63,335 bases of DNA from contig CACWXL010000020.1 of the NCBI GenBank assembly GCA_902764825.1, forward strand, positions 1 through 63,335, in the 5' to 3' direction. A program made the translations under genes and the position numbers. Source of the DNA: Oscillospiraceae bacterium. Its GTDB lineage: Bacteria > Bacillota > Clostridia > Saccharofermentanales > Saccharofermentanaceae. Of this stretch, positions 26,093-34,685 are shown piece after piece (within the stretch, counting starts at the first letter, position 1; each line of letters starts with the position of its first letter). The notes under the pieces are model-generated. The model did not search any database. It was not told the origin of the DNA and worked only from the letters and a program-made list of their open reading frames with translations.

Positions 26093-26151
26093 CCTTAAGC
26101 CTCCTTTAAAGATATACCGTGCCGTTTGTTGGTGCCGGGATCATTGGTCCC

Positions 26152-26171
26152 CCGGGCTTATTACAGCCCGG
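26152..26171 (-). terminator. Hairpin after the DUF4097 gene
   Basis: CCGGGCT and AGCCCGG form a perfect seven-pair stem about 12 bases past the stop at 26183. No T run follows, so it may work as a processing or weak termination signal. Confidence 0.45.
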
Positions 26172-26182
26172 ATGAGGAACTC

Positions 26183-27820
26183 TTACTTGATCTCGATGCT
26201 GCCTGCGTCAACCTCTACCTTGATAGAGCCTGCGCCTGTACCCTTTGAACTGTAGTTTCTGCCTGTTGAGTTCTTGCCGACCTGGATCGAACCTGCGTCA
26301 ACTTCGCACTCGATATCGTAAGCATCAACATCATTCAAGCCCTTGATCTCTACATTTCCGAAGTTTGATTCGACCTCTACGTCGACGAGATCAGTATCTT
26401 CGATATGAACGTTGCCTGCGTCCGTGCCGATCGTAAGTTTCTTGAATGCGGAATCCTCGATCTGGATGTTGCCTGCATCTGCATCGAGATCAGCCTTGTT
26501 GAATGAACAATCCTTGATGACGATGTTGCCGGCGTTGAAATCACCGTAGAGGTAATCGCCCTTAACATTCTTCATGTTGATGTCGCCTGCGTTGATGTTC
26601 ATTTCGAGAGTGTCGAGATTAACATCTTTACCGAGCGTGATCGTGAGCCTGGGGCTGTTGATCTTATAGAAGGAGAAGCTCTGCTTGTTCTTCTGTGTTG
26701 CTGTGAGCTTGCCGTTATCGAAAGTAACTTCAGGCTTAAGTCTCTTGTCGCCGGAGTACTCGATTCCCATAAGTCCTGATCCGTCCTTTACCTCAAAAGT
26801 GACTTCGCAAGCCTTAAGGTCCAGATTGATCGCCTTGATCTCGCCCTGTGCATTAATCACTGCATTCTCTCCGTCTGTTAATTCATATGTTGTGGCAACT
26901 GTGTCAATGATGTCATCCTTAATGAATACTCCTGTAAATAAAGGAATGAAGAATCTGACACCTGCTGAGATAACAACTACTGCGATAGCGATGATGGAGC
27001 AGATGATGATGGGGGCCTTATTGACCTTGCGGTCAGACTTGGGAACGAATTCCTCGCTCATCTTGCCTGATTCATTGAGGGCAAGAAGCCTGTCGTAACC
27101 GTTCATTCTTGTATTGGCGGATGTGATAAGGAATACGCCTAATGCTACGAAAACGAACATCATTGCTGCGCCGACATTGGAGTCGATGAACGGGATCCTG
27201 TCGAGAAGGATAGGATTGAGGAAGCTCAGGATGCAAAGTCCGATACCGAAGGAAGACATAAGACCGTATGAATTCTTAAATCCTCTTCTCTCGTTTCTTA
27301 CATATTCAGCGCCTTCAATGCTGAGTGAACATTCCTTGTTCCTGACTTCTGCATATTCCTTGTTCTTGATGCCGGAGAAAATGAAGAGTCCTACGGCGAT
27401 CGCGATGATACCGAACATTCCGCCTGCTCCGATAACATCAAGTGCGTCCGGCAAAATCTCTGCAAGGATAGGTGATACTACACTTAAGATGCAGAGCGCG
27501 ATTCCCAAAGGTGTAAGGATCGCTCTGGTATTGTTCATGCTGAGGTATTCCTTAACTCTGTCCATTGAGAGCATCGGCTTGTCTTCAACGGGATTCTCGG
27601 TAACTGCCTCAGAGATTCCGAGTGAATCTGCGAGCTCGTCGAGATTACCGAATTCCGAGATAACGATACCGACAGCCTCGTTCTCTGTTTTGCCTTCTGC
27701 GATAAGCTCTTCGTACTTATCTTCCATCATTTGGAGAAGCTCTGACTTGGCTCTCCTTACAGCTTCCGTGTTCGGAAGATTTCGGAACATATTGTCCAGA
27801 TAATTTCTAATTGCGTTCAT
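26183..27820 (-). CDS. HAAS (DUF1700)-type membrane protein with DUF4097 adhesin-like domain
   Basis: The ATG at 27820 follows GAGGGGAG and begins NAIRNYLDNMF; an earlier TTG is unlikely. The 545 residues hold an N-terminal helical HAAS domain (to about 75), several membrane segments in pairs up to about 290, and a C-terminal DUF4097 domain with repeated GN(I/V)-type strands (DADAGNIQIED, TDAGNVHIED, EVDAGSIQV). The repeats form a beta-helix-like stack. Such proteins pair with a PadR regulator in the same operon, as here (14 bases apart). They are linked to envelope stress, but the function is open. Confidence 0.85.
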   Translation of the reverse strand: MNAIRNYLDNMFRNLPNTEAVRRAKSELLQMMEDKYEELIAEGKTENEAVGIVISEFGNLDELADSLGISEAVTENPVEDKPMLSMDRVKEYLSMNNTRAILTPLGIALCILSVVSPILAEILPDALDVIGAGGMFGIIAIAVGLFIFSGIKNKEYAEVRNKECSLSIEGAEYVRNERRGFKNSYGLMSSFGIGLCILSFLNPILLDRIPFIDSNVGAAMMFVFVALGVFLITSANTRMNGYDRLLALNESGKMSEEFVPKSDRKVNKAPIIICSIIAIAVVVISAGVRFFIPLFTGVFIKDDIIDTVATTYELTDGENAVINAQGEIKAINLDLKACEVTFEVKDGSGLMGIEYSGDKRLKPEVTFDNGKLTATQKNKQSFSFYKINSPRLTITLGKDVNLDTLEMNINAGDINMKNVKGDYLYGDFNAGNIVIKDCSFNKADLDADAGNIQIEDSAFKKLTIGTDAGNVHIEDTDLVDVEVESNFGNVEIKGLNDVDAYDIECEVDAGSIQVGKNSTGRNYSSKGTGAGSIKVEVDAGSIEIK

Positions 27821-27834
27821 TTTATGTACTCCCC

Positions 27835-28167
27835 TCAACCTGCAATAAACTTTTCGATAACTTCTTTAGTAAGTGTCCACTCCTCACACTTAGCTTGGTA
27901 ATACTCCCTGCCCGCCGGTGTGATGCGGTAGTAGGTCCTCTTCTTTCCGCCTGCCAGATCCTCATCTACGAAAGATTCGATGAACCCGTTCTTCTCCATT
28001 CTCGTGAATGCCGAGTAGAGCGTCGTTTCCTTGATGATGTACTTATCTTCGGACATTGTGCGGATCTGCTTTGAGATCTCGTATCCGTATGACGGTGAAT
28101 TAAGAAGCAGGAACAGGATGATGATGTCGTTATATCCTCTAATGACATCGCTGCTGATTTCTGCCAT
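27835..28167 (-). CDS. PadR family transcriptional regulator
   Basis: The 110-residue protein has a winged-helix start (FLLLNSPSYGYEISKQI), the wing LYSAFTRMEKNGFI and the C-terminal dimer helix. PadR proteins repress their own operon until a signal binds or they bind an effector. It is directly upstream of the HAAS/DUF4097 gene, with which it forms a standard pair. An AAGGAGAT site precedes the ATG. Repeats across its promoter are probable binding sites. Confidence 0.92.
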   Translation of the reverse strand: MAEISSDVIRGYNDIIILFLLLNSPSYGYEISKQIRTMSEDKYIIKETTLYSAFTRMEKNGFIESFVDEDLAGGKKRTYYRITPAGREYYQAKCEEWTLTKEVIEKFIAG

Positions 28168-28192
28168 AGTCTATCTCCTTCCGGTTTTTGTT

Positions 28193-28280
28193 ACGTCTGT
28201 CGTTGCTACGTCTGCCGTTGCTCCGACTGTCGTACTACGTCTGTCGTGGTAACTATAACACCCTGCGAAAACGATGTCAA
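28193..28280 (-). promoter_or_regulatory. PadR promoter with four tandem operator-like repeats
   Basis: On the minus strand TTGACA (28280-28275) and TATAGT (28257-28252) are 17 bases apart, a near-consensus promoter. Just downstream, over the likely start site, four imperfect repeats of 14-15 bases lie end to end (28193-28250), each a variant of ACGTCTGTCGTTGCT in plus-strand reading. This suits repression by the PadR protein. Confidence 0.7.
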
Positions 28281-28416
28281 CAGAAAATGCAATATTTTTT
28301 CGCAAGAGCTCGAAAAGCATTACAACACTTATATCCCAAATCTTTATATATTTTTCGCCCGCGCGTTGTTATATTAAATTCATAGCTCAAAAAATCCTTA
28401 GAAAAGAGGTACCGCC

Positions 28417-30405
28417 ATGGAACTTTATGTAGACATCAGATTCCTTAACAATTCAGGTGACGGCACGAAGGAGAAGCCTTTCGGCACTATCTCCGAAGCT
28501 GCAGCAATCGCTAAACCGGGCGACACTGTTCACGTAGCACCCGGTGTATACAGAGAATATGTATCACCTGCAAATGGCGGTACCGAAGATGCTCGCATCA
28601 CATATGTGAGCGACGTGCCCCTTGGTGCAACGATCTCAGGCGCCGAGCAGATCACAAACTGGAAGCCTTACGACGGCGACGTTTATGTATGTGAGGTCGA
28701 AAATTCGATCTTCGCGCCTGACTACAATCCTTACACTACTTTCTGCTATGGAGACTGGTATTTCGCAGGCAAGAACAGACATGTAGGATGCGTTTACATC
28801 AACGACAGAAGGCTCTATGAGGCAGCTTCCGTAGACGAAGTCATCAAGGCGCTGGTCTACAAGTGCTCATGGGTTCCTGAAGAATCAAAGTATAAGTGGT
28901 ACGCCGAGCAAAAGGGCGATAAGACAGTCATCTACGCAAACTTCGGCGGGCTTGATCCCAACTCCGAGATGGCAGAGATCAACGTCAGAAGAATGTGCTT
29001 CTTCCCCGCTGAGACAGGCCGCAATTACATCACGGTAAGAGGCTTTAAGATCTGCAAGGCAGCTACCAACTGGGCACCTCCGGCAGCATGGCAGGAAGGC
29101 ATGATCGGACCTCACTGGTCAAAGGGCTGGATCATCGAAGACAATGAAGTCTACTTCTCCAAGTGCTCCGGCATCGGCCTCGGCAAATATTTAGATCCCG
29201 AGAACAATCACTACTTCACATATGAGCACTTGAAGAGCCCCACGCAGATGGAGCGTGATGCAGTCTGCCGCGGTCAGTATCACGGCTGGCTCAAGGAGAA
29301 CATCGGCAGCCACATCATCCGCCGCAACAATATCCACCACTGCGAGCAGGGCGGCATCATCGGACGTATGGGAGCAGTATTCTCCATCATTGAGGACAAC
29401 CACATCCATCACATCAACAACATGATGGAATTGGGCGGCGCGGAAGTTGCCGGCATCAAGCTCCACGCAGCTATCGACGTCATCATGAGACGCAACCACA
29501 TCCACCACTGCGTCATGGGCATCTGGACAGACTGGGAAGCACAGGGTACCCGCATCACACAGAATCTCCTTCACGACAACCAGCGTCCTGAATATGCAGC
29601 ACCTCTCAAGGGCGGCATGGGCAGCGAAGATATCTTCGTCGAAGTCGGCCACGGTCCTACTCTTATCGACAACAATATCTTGCTCTCCGACGCTACACTC
29701 CGCATCGCAACACAGGGCGTCGCCATGGTACATAACCTCATCTGCGGCGCATTCACATCCGTAGGCGAAGGCACCGACTGGCGCTACACACCTTACCATA
29801 TGCCGCACAGAACAGAAGTCATGGGCTTCATGACGATCCTCCACGGCGATGACAGATTCTATAACAACATCTTCTTCCAGAAGCATCCGAAGGAGTCCCT
29901 CATCTCCCGCTTTGACGACGGCGAAATCTGGGAGGAAGAACGCGTCGTAGGCACCCACGTCTGGGACCACTATCCCCTCTACGAGGACTGGATCAAGCAG
30001 TTCGACCTCGAAAGTGACACGCCCGACATGATGAAGATCGCAAAGGCTCACTTCGACCACCTTCCCGTCTGGATCGAAGGCAACGCTTATCTTGGAGGCG
30101 CACAGCGCTTCTGCAAAGAGAAGAACTTCCTCATGGACGATAAGACCGAAGTCTATGTCAACGTGCGCGAAGAAGGTGACAAGGTCTACCTCGACACCAA
30201 CCTCGCAGATGCAATAGGCACATTCACTTCCGACCTCGTCACCACCGACGTCCTCGGCAAGGCTTTTGAGCCCCAGCAGAGATTCGAGGATAAGGACGGC
30301 AACGACATCATCTTCGATACTGACTACTTCGGCGCGAAGAGGAGCGCCATCATTCCCGGCCCGTTCGCTACGCTGGATATTAAAGGCATCAACGTAGTTC
30401 TGTAA
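28417..30405 (+). CDS. GH120-type beta-xylosidase, right-handed beta-helix
   Basis: The 662-residue protein has no signal peptide, so it should act in the cytosol on imported xylo-oligosaccharides. It matches GH120, whose founding member is XylC of Thermoanaerobacterium saccharolyticum: GTKEKPFGTI near the start, WAPPAAWQEGMIGP, HWSKGWIIEDN, AGIKLHAAIDV and TDWEAQGTR. By alignment from memory with XylC the nucleophile is Asp372 and the acid/base Glu409 (FVEVGHGP). The spacing is 14 residues longer than in XylC because of an insertion of about that length. AGAGGT precedes the ATG. No transporter or second xylan gene is adjacent. Confidence 0.85.
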   Translation: MELYVDIRFLNNSGDGTKEKPFGTISEAAAIAKPGDTVHVAPGVYREYVSPANGGTEDARITYVSDVPLGATISGAEQITNWKPYDGDVYVCEVENSIFAPDYNPYTTFCYGDWYFAGKNRHVGCVYINDRRLYEAASVDEVIKALVYKCSWVPEESKYKWYAEQKGDKTVIYANFGGLDPNSEMAEINVRRMCFFPAETGRNYITVRGFKICKAATNWAPPAAWQEGMIGPHWSKGWIIEDNEVYFSKCSGIGLGKYLDPENNHYFTYEHLKSPTQMERDAVCRGQYHGWLKENIGSHIIRRNNIHHCEQGGIIGRMGAVFSIIEDNHIHHINNMMELGGAEVAGIKLHAAIDVIMRRNHIHHCVMGIWTDWEAQGTRITQNLLHDNQRPEYAAPLKGGMGSEDIFVEVGHGPTLIDNNILLSDATLRIATQGVAMVHNLICGAFTSVGEGTDWRYTPYHMPHRTEVMGFMTILHGDDRFYNNIFFQKHPKESLISRFDDGEIWEEERVVGTHVWDHYPLYEDWIKQFDLESDTPDMMKIAKAHFDHLPVWIEGNAYLGGAQRFCKEKNFLMDDKTEVYVNVREEGDKVYLDTNLADAIGTFTSDLVTTDVLGKAFEPQQRFEDKDGNDIIFDTDYFGAKRSAIIPGPFATLDIKGINVVL

Positions 30406-30428
30406 GGCTATTATCAAATCTGAAACGA

Positions 30429-30456
30429 GGCTGTCTCCCCGCGAGACAGCCTTATT
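30429..30456 (+). terminator. Terminator after the beta-xylosidase gene
   Basis: GGCTGTCTC and GAGACAGCC form a perfect nine-pair stem with a five-base loop, followed by TTATTTAT. It lies 23 bases past the stop of the xylosidase gene. Confidence 0.85.
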
Positions 30457-30462
30457 TATGCA

Positions 30463-30510
30463 ATAAAAAACGTGATGGCCTTGCTTTTGATTGGGCAAAA
30501 CCATCACGGT
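30463..30510 (-). terminator. Terminator after the small secreted protein gene
   Basis: CGTGATGG (30471-30478) pairs with CCATCACG (30501-30508) around a long loop with partial inner pairing. On the minus strand it is followed by a T run. It ends the transcript of the secreted-protein gene at 30573. Confidence 0.7.
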
Positions 30511-30572
30511 TTATTACGTAAAGAACTCAGATAAAGGAATTATTTACCGCGTCCTTGTTTTACTTTACAGGA

Positions 30573-30986
30573 TCAAGCCTGATTATTGTCGTATGTTTCT
30601 GCATACCAGCGCTGGCCGCCTTTACTAAGATAGTGGTTGCTGGAAATGCTTATGCTCGTACAACCTGCAGGTACAGTAAACTCTACTCTTGCGCTCCTAT
30701 AGTGTCCATTTCTCTTAGTCTCTGTTTTGCGTATACCATGCACATTATCATAATAAATGTATGTTGACTCCACACTTACTGTATCAGCATAACCGCCATA
30801 GGATGTGTATGCATATGCAGTGTTATACTTCACGTCAGATTTGCCCGTTACACCATATCCGCAAATTGTTGACGGGTCCGTGGTCTGAGGCGAGTAAATA
30901 GAAGCAAATACAGTTGCGCCGCCAATACTTGCAACTACTGCCAAAGCAAGACCTGCTGCCAGAATTCTCTTCTTGAATGATTTCAT
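30573..30986 (-). CDS. Small secreted protein, first of a duplicated pair
   Basis: The 137-residue protein has a Sec signal peptide (KKR start, AAGLALAVVASIGG, cleavage after TVFA near residue 28). The mature part, about 108 residues, is rich in Tyr, Ser and Thr (TAYAYTSYGGYADTVSVES) and has two cysteines, one in the N-terminal third (STICGYG) and one near the end (PAGCTSIS). The end is KGGQRWYAETYDNNQA. It looks like an exported beta-rich peptide; a bacteriocin or a signal is possible but not shown. An AAGGAGAAGG site precedes the ATG. The upstream region is a close copy of that before the gene at 33830. Confidence 0.7.
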   Translation of the reverse strand: MKSFKKRILAAGLALAVVASIGGATVFASIYSPQTTDPSTICGYGVTGKSDVKYNTAYAYTSYGGYADTVSVESTYIYYDNVHGIRKTETKRNGHYRSARVEFTVPAGCTSISISSNHYLSKGGQRWYAETYDNNQA

Positions 30987-31179
30987 ATTATCCTTCTCCT
31001 TTTTTCAGTTTTTTCATGCCTTAATTGGGCTTAGACTTTAACGTGCACCGGTCCGGCACGTGATTTTCTTGTGTGTTGAACACAGCTACTGAAACATCAG
31101 TAACTTAAAGAGTTGTACCTCCATTACGTGAGTAATACTTTTCGAACACCGGTGCAGTTAAAGCTGTTATCTTATTACC

Positions 31180-31260
31180 ATGAAGACTAAGCGAAAATCA
31201 ATAAAAAAAGCCAAACTCAGGGATAAAGTAAAAAATCCAGGGATAAAGTAAAATTCGCCC
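31180..31260 (-). promoter_or_regulatory. Duplicated regulatory module, copy 1 (20-bp tandem repeats)
   Basis: CAGGGATAAAGTAAAA occurs twice with a period of exactly 20 bases (31218 and 31238, plus-strand reading). On the minus strand the pair is followed by TTGGCT, which may be a -35 element. The block is about 85% the same as 34330-34410, and similarity continues weakly to either side. It is 230 bases upstream of the secreted-protein start, leaving a long leader. Confidence 0.6.
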
Positions 31261-31385
31261 AAGATAATTGATACAATATTGCCAATATTTGGGTCCTGTT
31301 TTTGTGGATAATGTCAGCCTCGATCAGCAGTGTCTGCCAAGCAGGATAAGCTGTACTCTAAGCACACCTCGCAAACCCAATAAAA

Positions 31386-31414
31386 AGAGTTGCCTCACAG
31401 CCGGAGGCAACTCT
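31386..31414 (-). terminator. Terminator after the solute-binding-like lipoprotein gene
   Basis: AGAGTTGCCTC and GAGGCAACTCT form a perfect 11-pair stem, followed on the minus strand by TTTTTA. It lies 11 bases past the stop at 31425. Confidence 0.88.
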
Positions 31415-31424
31415 AATTAAATCC

Positions 31425-33794
31425 TTATCGCTCGTTCAGCACTTTCTGTGCTCTGTCCTGGACGATTGAAGCGACGGCGGCCAGGTCTTTCTGGCCTGTA
31501 AAATACGCGGGCATCTCTTCTATCAAGATCATTTCGATGACAGAATCAGGTGAGTCCACACGGGAACAGCTCAGTATGATCTTTTCAAGATTGTCGATGT
31601 CTTCGGCGGAAAACGGCTTGCGCACGCTTACATAAGTGCCTGTTGAATAATCGAAAAGAGTCGGGTCGCCAAGAGTCTCGTTGTAGTACTTAATGGCGGA
31701 GTCGCAGCCTTTTCGAAAGGCTTCACGATTCAACACGAAGTTGTCATTCATGACCAGACCGGTCTGGATCTCGTCTGACATCAGCAGCTTAACGAATTCA
31801 ACGCACGCATCGATATCAACTGCTGTGGCTGAGACGGCGACGGAAATGTTGGTTCCGAACATGGGGCCGCGACCATCCGCTGAAGGAAGGCCCAGTATAG
31901 CCGTGCCGTTTTTGATCTGCGATCTTTTCACGAGATAGCCGCTGATACCGGGACAATTGCAGTAATAAGCAGTGTTATTTCCTGCCGAAGAACCGGAACC
32001 TGATTCGACAGTATCCCACTGAAGACTTGCAGGCTGCACATTGTTTTTAACGTATTCTGCAATTACGCGAAAACCCGGATCGGTAAGATCGACTTTTCCG
32101 TTCTTGATAAACCTATCACTCAAAGCATTAAATAACTTCGTGAAATAAAGCGTCTGGCCGGATTCGACTATATCTTTTCCGTTCAGGGTATCATACAGGA
32201 ATTTCTCGTATTCTTCCGTTGTGAATCCGATCCCTGACTTGCCGGCATACCCTGCATCCGTCTGAATACCTTCAATAGTAAAGCAGACCGGCAGCTGGAA
32301 TAATCCGTTATCAGTTTTTGCCCCGTCGATTATATTGGTGAAGTATTTGTCCGGGTCAAGTGCAGTAATGTACGGCGAGAGGTCCACAAGATATTTGGAA
32401 CTATTTAATTGGCCAAATCTGTTTGTATTTAGCAGAATGTCAGGGCCTTCGCCGTTCATGATGTCCAGAGCAAGATCATTACTGAGTCCCGCATTGGCAT
32501 TGATCATGACCGTATCATAATCGTCAGCGCTGTTAACACTTTGAGCATTAATATAGCTGTCGACATTATATTTGCTCGAGTATTTGATATAGTATCCGGT
32601 GCTTGTCTCGTTATACTTCAAGATCGCATCGGAAACTATTTCGTTGACTTCCCGGCCGGGCATAAACAGCTCCAGAACTTTTTTGCCGGCATGAGGGTTT
32701 TTCGCAGCCTTGGTGAACTCAATAACTACATAGTCGGATATGATCTTTGAGGAGAACATATCAGACGAATAATATCTGCCGCCGAGGAGAAATGAATCTT
32801 CAGTACAGTCGATTATCTCCAGGCGCTCCAGATAACTGCTGTTAACGCTGCAGCATCCGTAATTGAAGACTTCTACTGTTTTCCTGTTCTTAAAATCTAT
32901 CTTGGAAACACCTTGCGGAGTAGTAAAGAACGCACTGCCGTCCGGCTTGCACATAGAAGAACTCAATTCGTCTACATTGATCCAGTCATAGTCACGCGAA
33001 TTCGCGGAAGTTACTTCCAATGTTTTGAGATCCAATTTGTAATAACTGTAATCTCTTTCCATCGCGGCGGTAATCAGGGCAGTTGTATCATCCAGCGGCA
33101 AGACAGCCGGGATCTCAAATATATCCCTGCCTGATTCTTTTACCTCTGTCTCTTTCAGCTCACCATCCGGAGAGATTATCCGGAGAGTGTAAAACAACTT
33201 ATCGCCTCTGCTGTCACAAATGGGCTCTATCAGGTATCCGCCAACAGGGAAAGTATTTTTCTCCGTGAAATCGTAGTGATTATAGTCAAGCTCAGACTCA
33301 TAAGTTTTTATGATGTTCCATGGTTCGAGTTTAATAATATAATCTCTTCTGATCAGCCTGTTTTCATCAGGAGCCTGGGTGCGGATCACAAGAATGCCGT
33401 TAGCATAAGTTACACTGTCTACACAGATTACATTCGGCAGTTCTTTTACCAGGTCGATCGTCTTTACTGTAGCCTTGGTCTCTCTGTCGATCACAGCTAA
33501 AATACTTATCGTGCAACTCTTGAGATCCTGCTCTGCATTGCTGTTGTCCGATTTGTAATAACCGTCTGTAAATATCACTATGTTTTTGTTATCGGAGCCT
33601 GCATATTGCTGCCATAGATCTTCAATCTGTCTGTCAGTATTGACGCCCAGATCAACATCGATGAATTCGCTGTTATACCACGGCGAATCAGGTGAAATGA
33701 CCTTTTTGCCGTGATCTGAATTATATATGCCGCACGAAGTGATCGAAAAAACGATCGTTATCGATACTAACAGCGCGAGTATTCTATTTCCCAT
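31425..33794 (-). CDS. Large lipoprotein with solute-binding-like C-terminal half
   Basis: The 789-residue protein has a lipoprotein signal (lipobox SITSC, Cys near residue 22). Residues about 50-360 look like repeated beta-strand sheets (a propeller-like part). From about residue 365 (GKKVLELFMPG) the protein resembles extracellular solute-binding proteins of the sugar-binding type: NEIVSDAILKYNE, NGEGPDILLN, YLVDLSPYI, and GTAILGLPS near the end. No ABC permease is adjacent, so it may act as a sensor or capture protein. It follows the secreted-protein gene at 33830 by 35 bases, and a terminator follows it. Confidence 0.75.
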   Translation of the reverse strand: MGNRILALLVSITIVFSITSCGIYNSDHGKKVISPDSPWYNSEFIDVDLGVNTDRQIEDLWQQYAGSDNKNIVIFTDGYYKSDNSNAEQDLKSCTISILAVIDRETKATVKTIDLVKELPNVICVDSVTYANGILVIRTQAPDENRLIRRDYIIKLEPWNIIKTYESELDYNHYDFTEKNTFPVGGYLIEPICDSRGDKLFYTLRIISPDGELKETEVKESGRDIFEIPAVLPLDDTTALITAAMERDYSYYKLDLKTLEVTSANSRDYDWINVDELSSSMCKPDGSAFFTTPQGVSKIDFKNRKTVEVFNYGCCSVNSSYLERLEIIDCTEDSFLLGGRYYSSDMFSSKIISDYVVIEFTKAAKNPHAGKKVLELFMPGREVNEIVSDAILKYNETSTGYYIKYSSKYNVDSYINAQSVNSADDYDTVMINANAGLSNDLALDIMNGEGPDILLNTNRFGQLNSSKYLVDLSPYITALDPDKYFTNIIDGAKTDNGLFQLPVCFTIEGIQTDAGYAGKSGIGFTTEEYEKFLYDTLNGKDIVESGQTLYFTKLFNALSDRFIKNGKVDLTDPGFRVIAEYVKNNVQPASLQWDTVESGSGSSAGNNTAYYCNCPGISGYLVKRSQIKNGTAILGLPSADGRGPMFGTNISVAVSATAVDIDACVEFVKLLMSDEIQTGLVMNDNFVLNREAFRKGCDSAIKYYNETLGDPTLFDYSTGTYVSVRKPFSAEDIDNLEKIILSCSRVDSPDSVIEMILIEEMPAYFTGQKDLAAVASIVQDRAQKVLNER

Positions 33795-33829
33795 TACATT
33801 GTGTCCCCATTAAAAATTTATGGTAAGCG

Positions 33830-34174
33830 TTAAGCTTTTTTAGGGTGAACCCACTCGTAACCGCCTGATCCTTGGAGCTTGCCAGAATAACATGTAGCAT
33901 ATGTATATGCTCTTACTAATGTAGTAACTTTTTCCTGTGGTTTATTATTCTTCCAAACACCAACGGTTATATTGTATTTATATCCATCTGTATGAACTTT
34001 AGCGTATGCCTGATCATAATAATACGATCCGTTATATTTGTTGTAACATCCAACATCTTGAATAAAATCTGTAGGGCGAGGTGTTGGCGTTGGTGATCCA
34101 GCGAAAGAAGTTGTTGCAATAGAAGCAATTAGTGCTAATGCAACAGCGACAATGGTAATCATTTTTTTCTTCAT
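33830..34174 (-). CDS. Small secreted protein, second of the duplicated pair
   Basis: The start is the ATG at 34174, with AAGGAG upstream; the longer frame to 34231 lacks a site. The 114 residues begin with a Sec signal peptide (KKKMITIVAVALAL, cleavage near FAG) and a short PTPTPRP linker. The mature part, about 85 residues, has two Cys and many Tyr (NGSYYYDQAYAKVHTDGYKY) and ends GSGGYEWVHPKKA. It resembles the protein at 30573 only faintly, but both share the same upstream DNA. It is probably co-transcribed with the lipoprotein gene at 31425. Function unknown. Confidence 0.68.
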   Translation of the reverse strand: MKKKMITIVAVALALIASIATTSFAGSPTPTPRPTDFIQDVGCYNKYNGSYYYDQAYAKVHTDGYKYNITVGVWKNNKPQEKVTTLVRAYTYATCYSGKLQGSGGYEWVHPKKA

Positions 34175-34329
34175 ATTTTTCTCCTTCTTCAAGTGGTCTT
34201 TTGTTTGTAAGCTTTGGCATCTCGTATACATTTATCCCGTCAACCCATTGGTCTGCACCTCCATTATCCCCAGGATGCTTATCAATACTGACTTACAAGC
34301 CGATACTGATTAGTGATTTGTTAATAACA

Positions 34330-34410
34330 TGAATGTCATAAGCAAATCAATCGAAAAAGCCAAACTCAGGGATAAAGTAAAAAATCCGGGGATAAAGTAA
34401 AATTTGTCAA
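34330..34410 (-). promoter_or_regulatory. Duplicated regulatory module, copy 2 (20-bp tandem repeats)
   Basis: The repeat pair seen at 31218 recurs here at 34367 and 34387 with the same 20-base period; one base differs in the second unit. On the minus strand TTGGCT and TATGAC follow 17 bases apart, a plausible promoter about 150 bases before the secreted-protein start. The flanks to about 34480 also resemble copy 1 (TTTGTGaATAATG and CCAAGCAGGAT). Confidence 0.6.
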
Positions 34411-34685
34411 ATGAAGTTAATGCATTGTTAACAACAACAGCACTTGGAATTTGTGAATAATGACAACGCCGGACAATAGCATTTTCCAAGCAGGATTTGC
34501 GGGCTTTGCAAATATCACGAGGTGTTATCGGCTAGTGCAAGACTTAAACCGGTACCTTTGCTGCCGTGGGAAAGGCTCCCTTTGGCGAAGGACTGCTTAG
34601 GACTCTTAACATTTCCCGGTTTCTCGGCAGAAATAACTGGTAATTGTAAGCGTATCACCAGCGCAGGCAATTTTGATCGCTGCTG
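34411..34685. other. Gene-free stretch upstream of the AI-2E transporter stop
   Basis: About 275 bases without a gene. The left 100 bases are the weaker part of the duplicated module. No clear terminator was seen for the transporter gene, which ends at 34686 on the minus strand. Confidence 0.4.

Noticed and set aside
28193..28250. CRISPR array
   Set aside because: The four 14-15-base units follow directly on each other with no spacers, and no cas gene is present.
29191..30507. 438-residue open frame on the minus strand opposite the xylosidase gene
   Set aside because: It is the mirror of a GC-biased real gene, rich in Val, Asp and Cys, without ribosome site or motif; the plus-strand GH120 match is clear.
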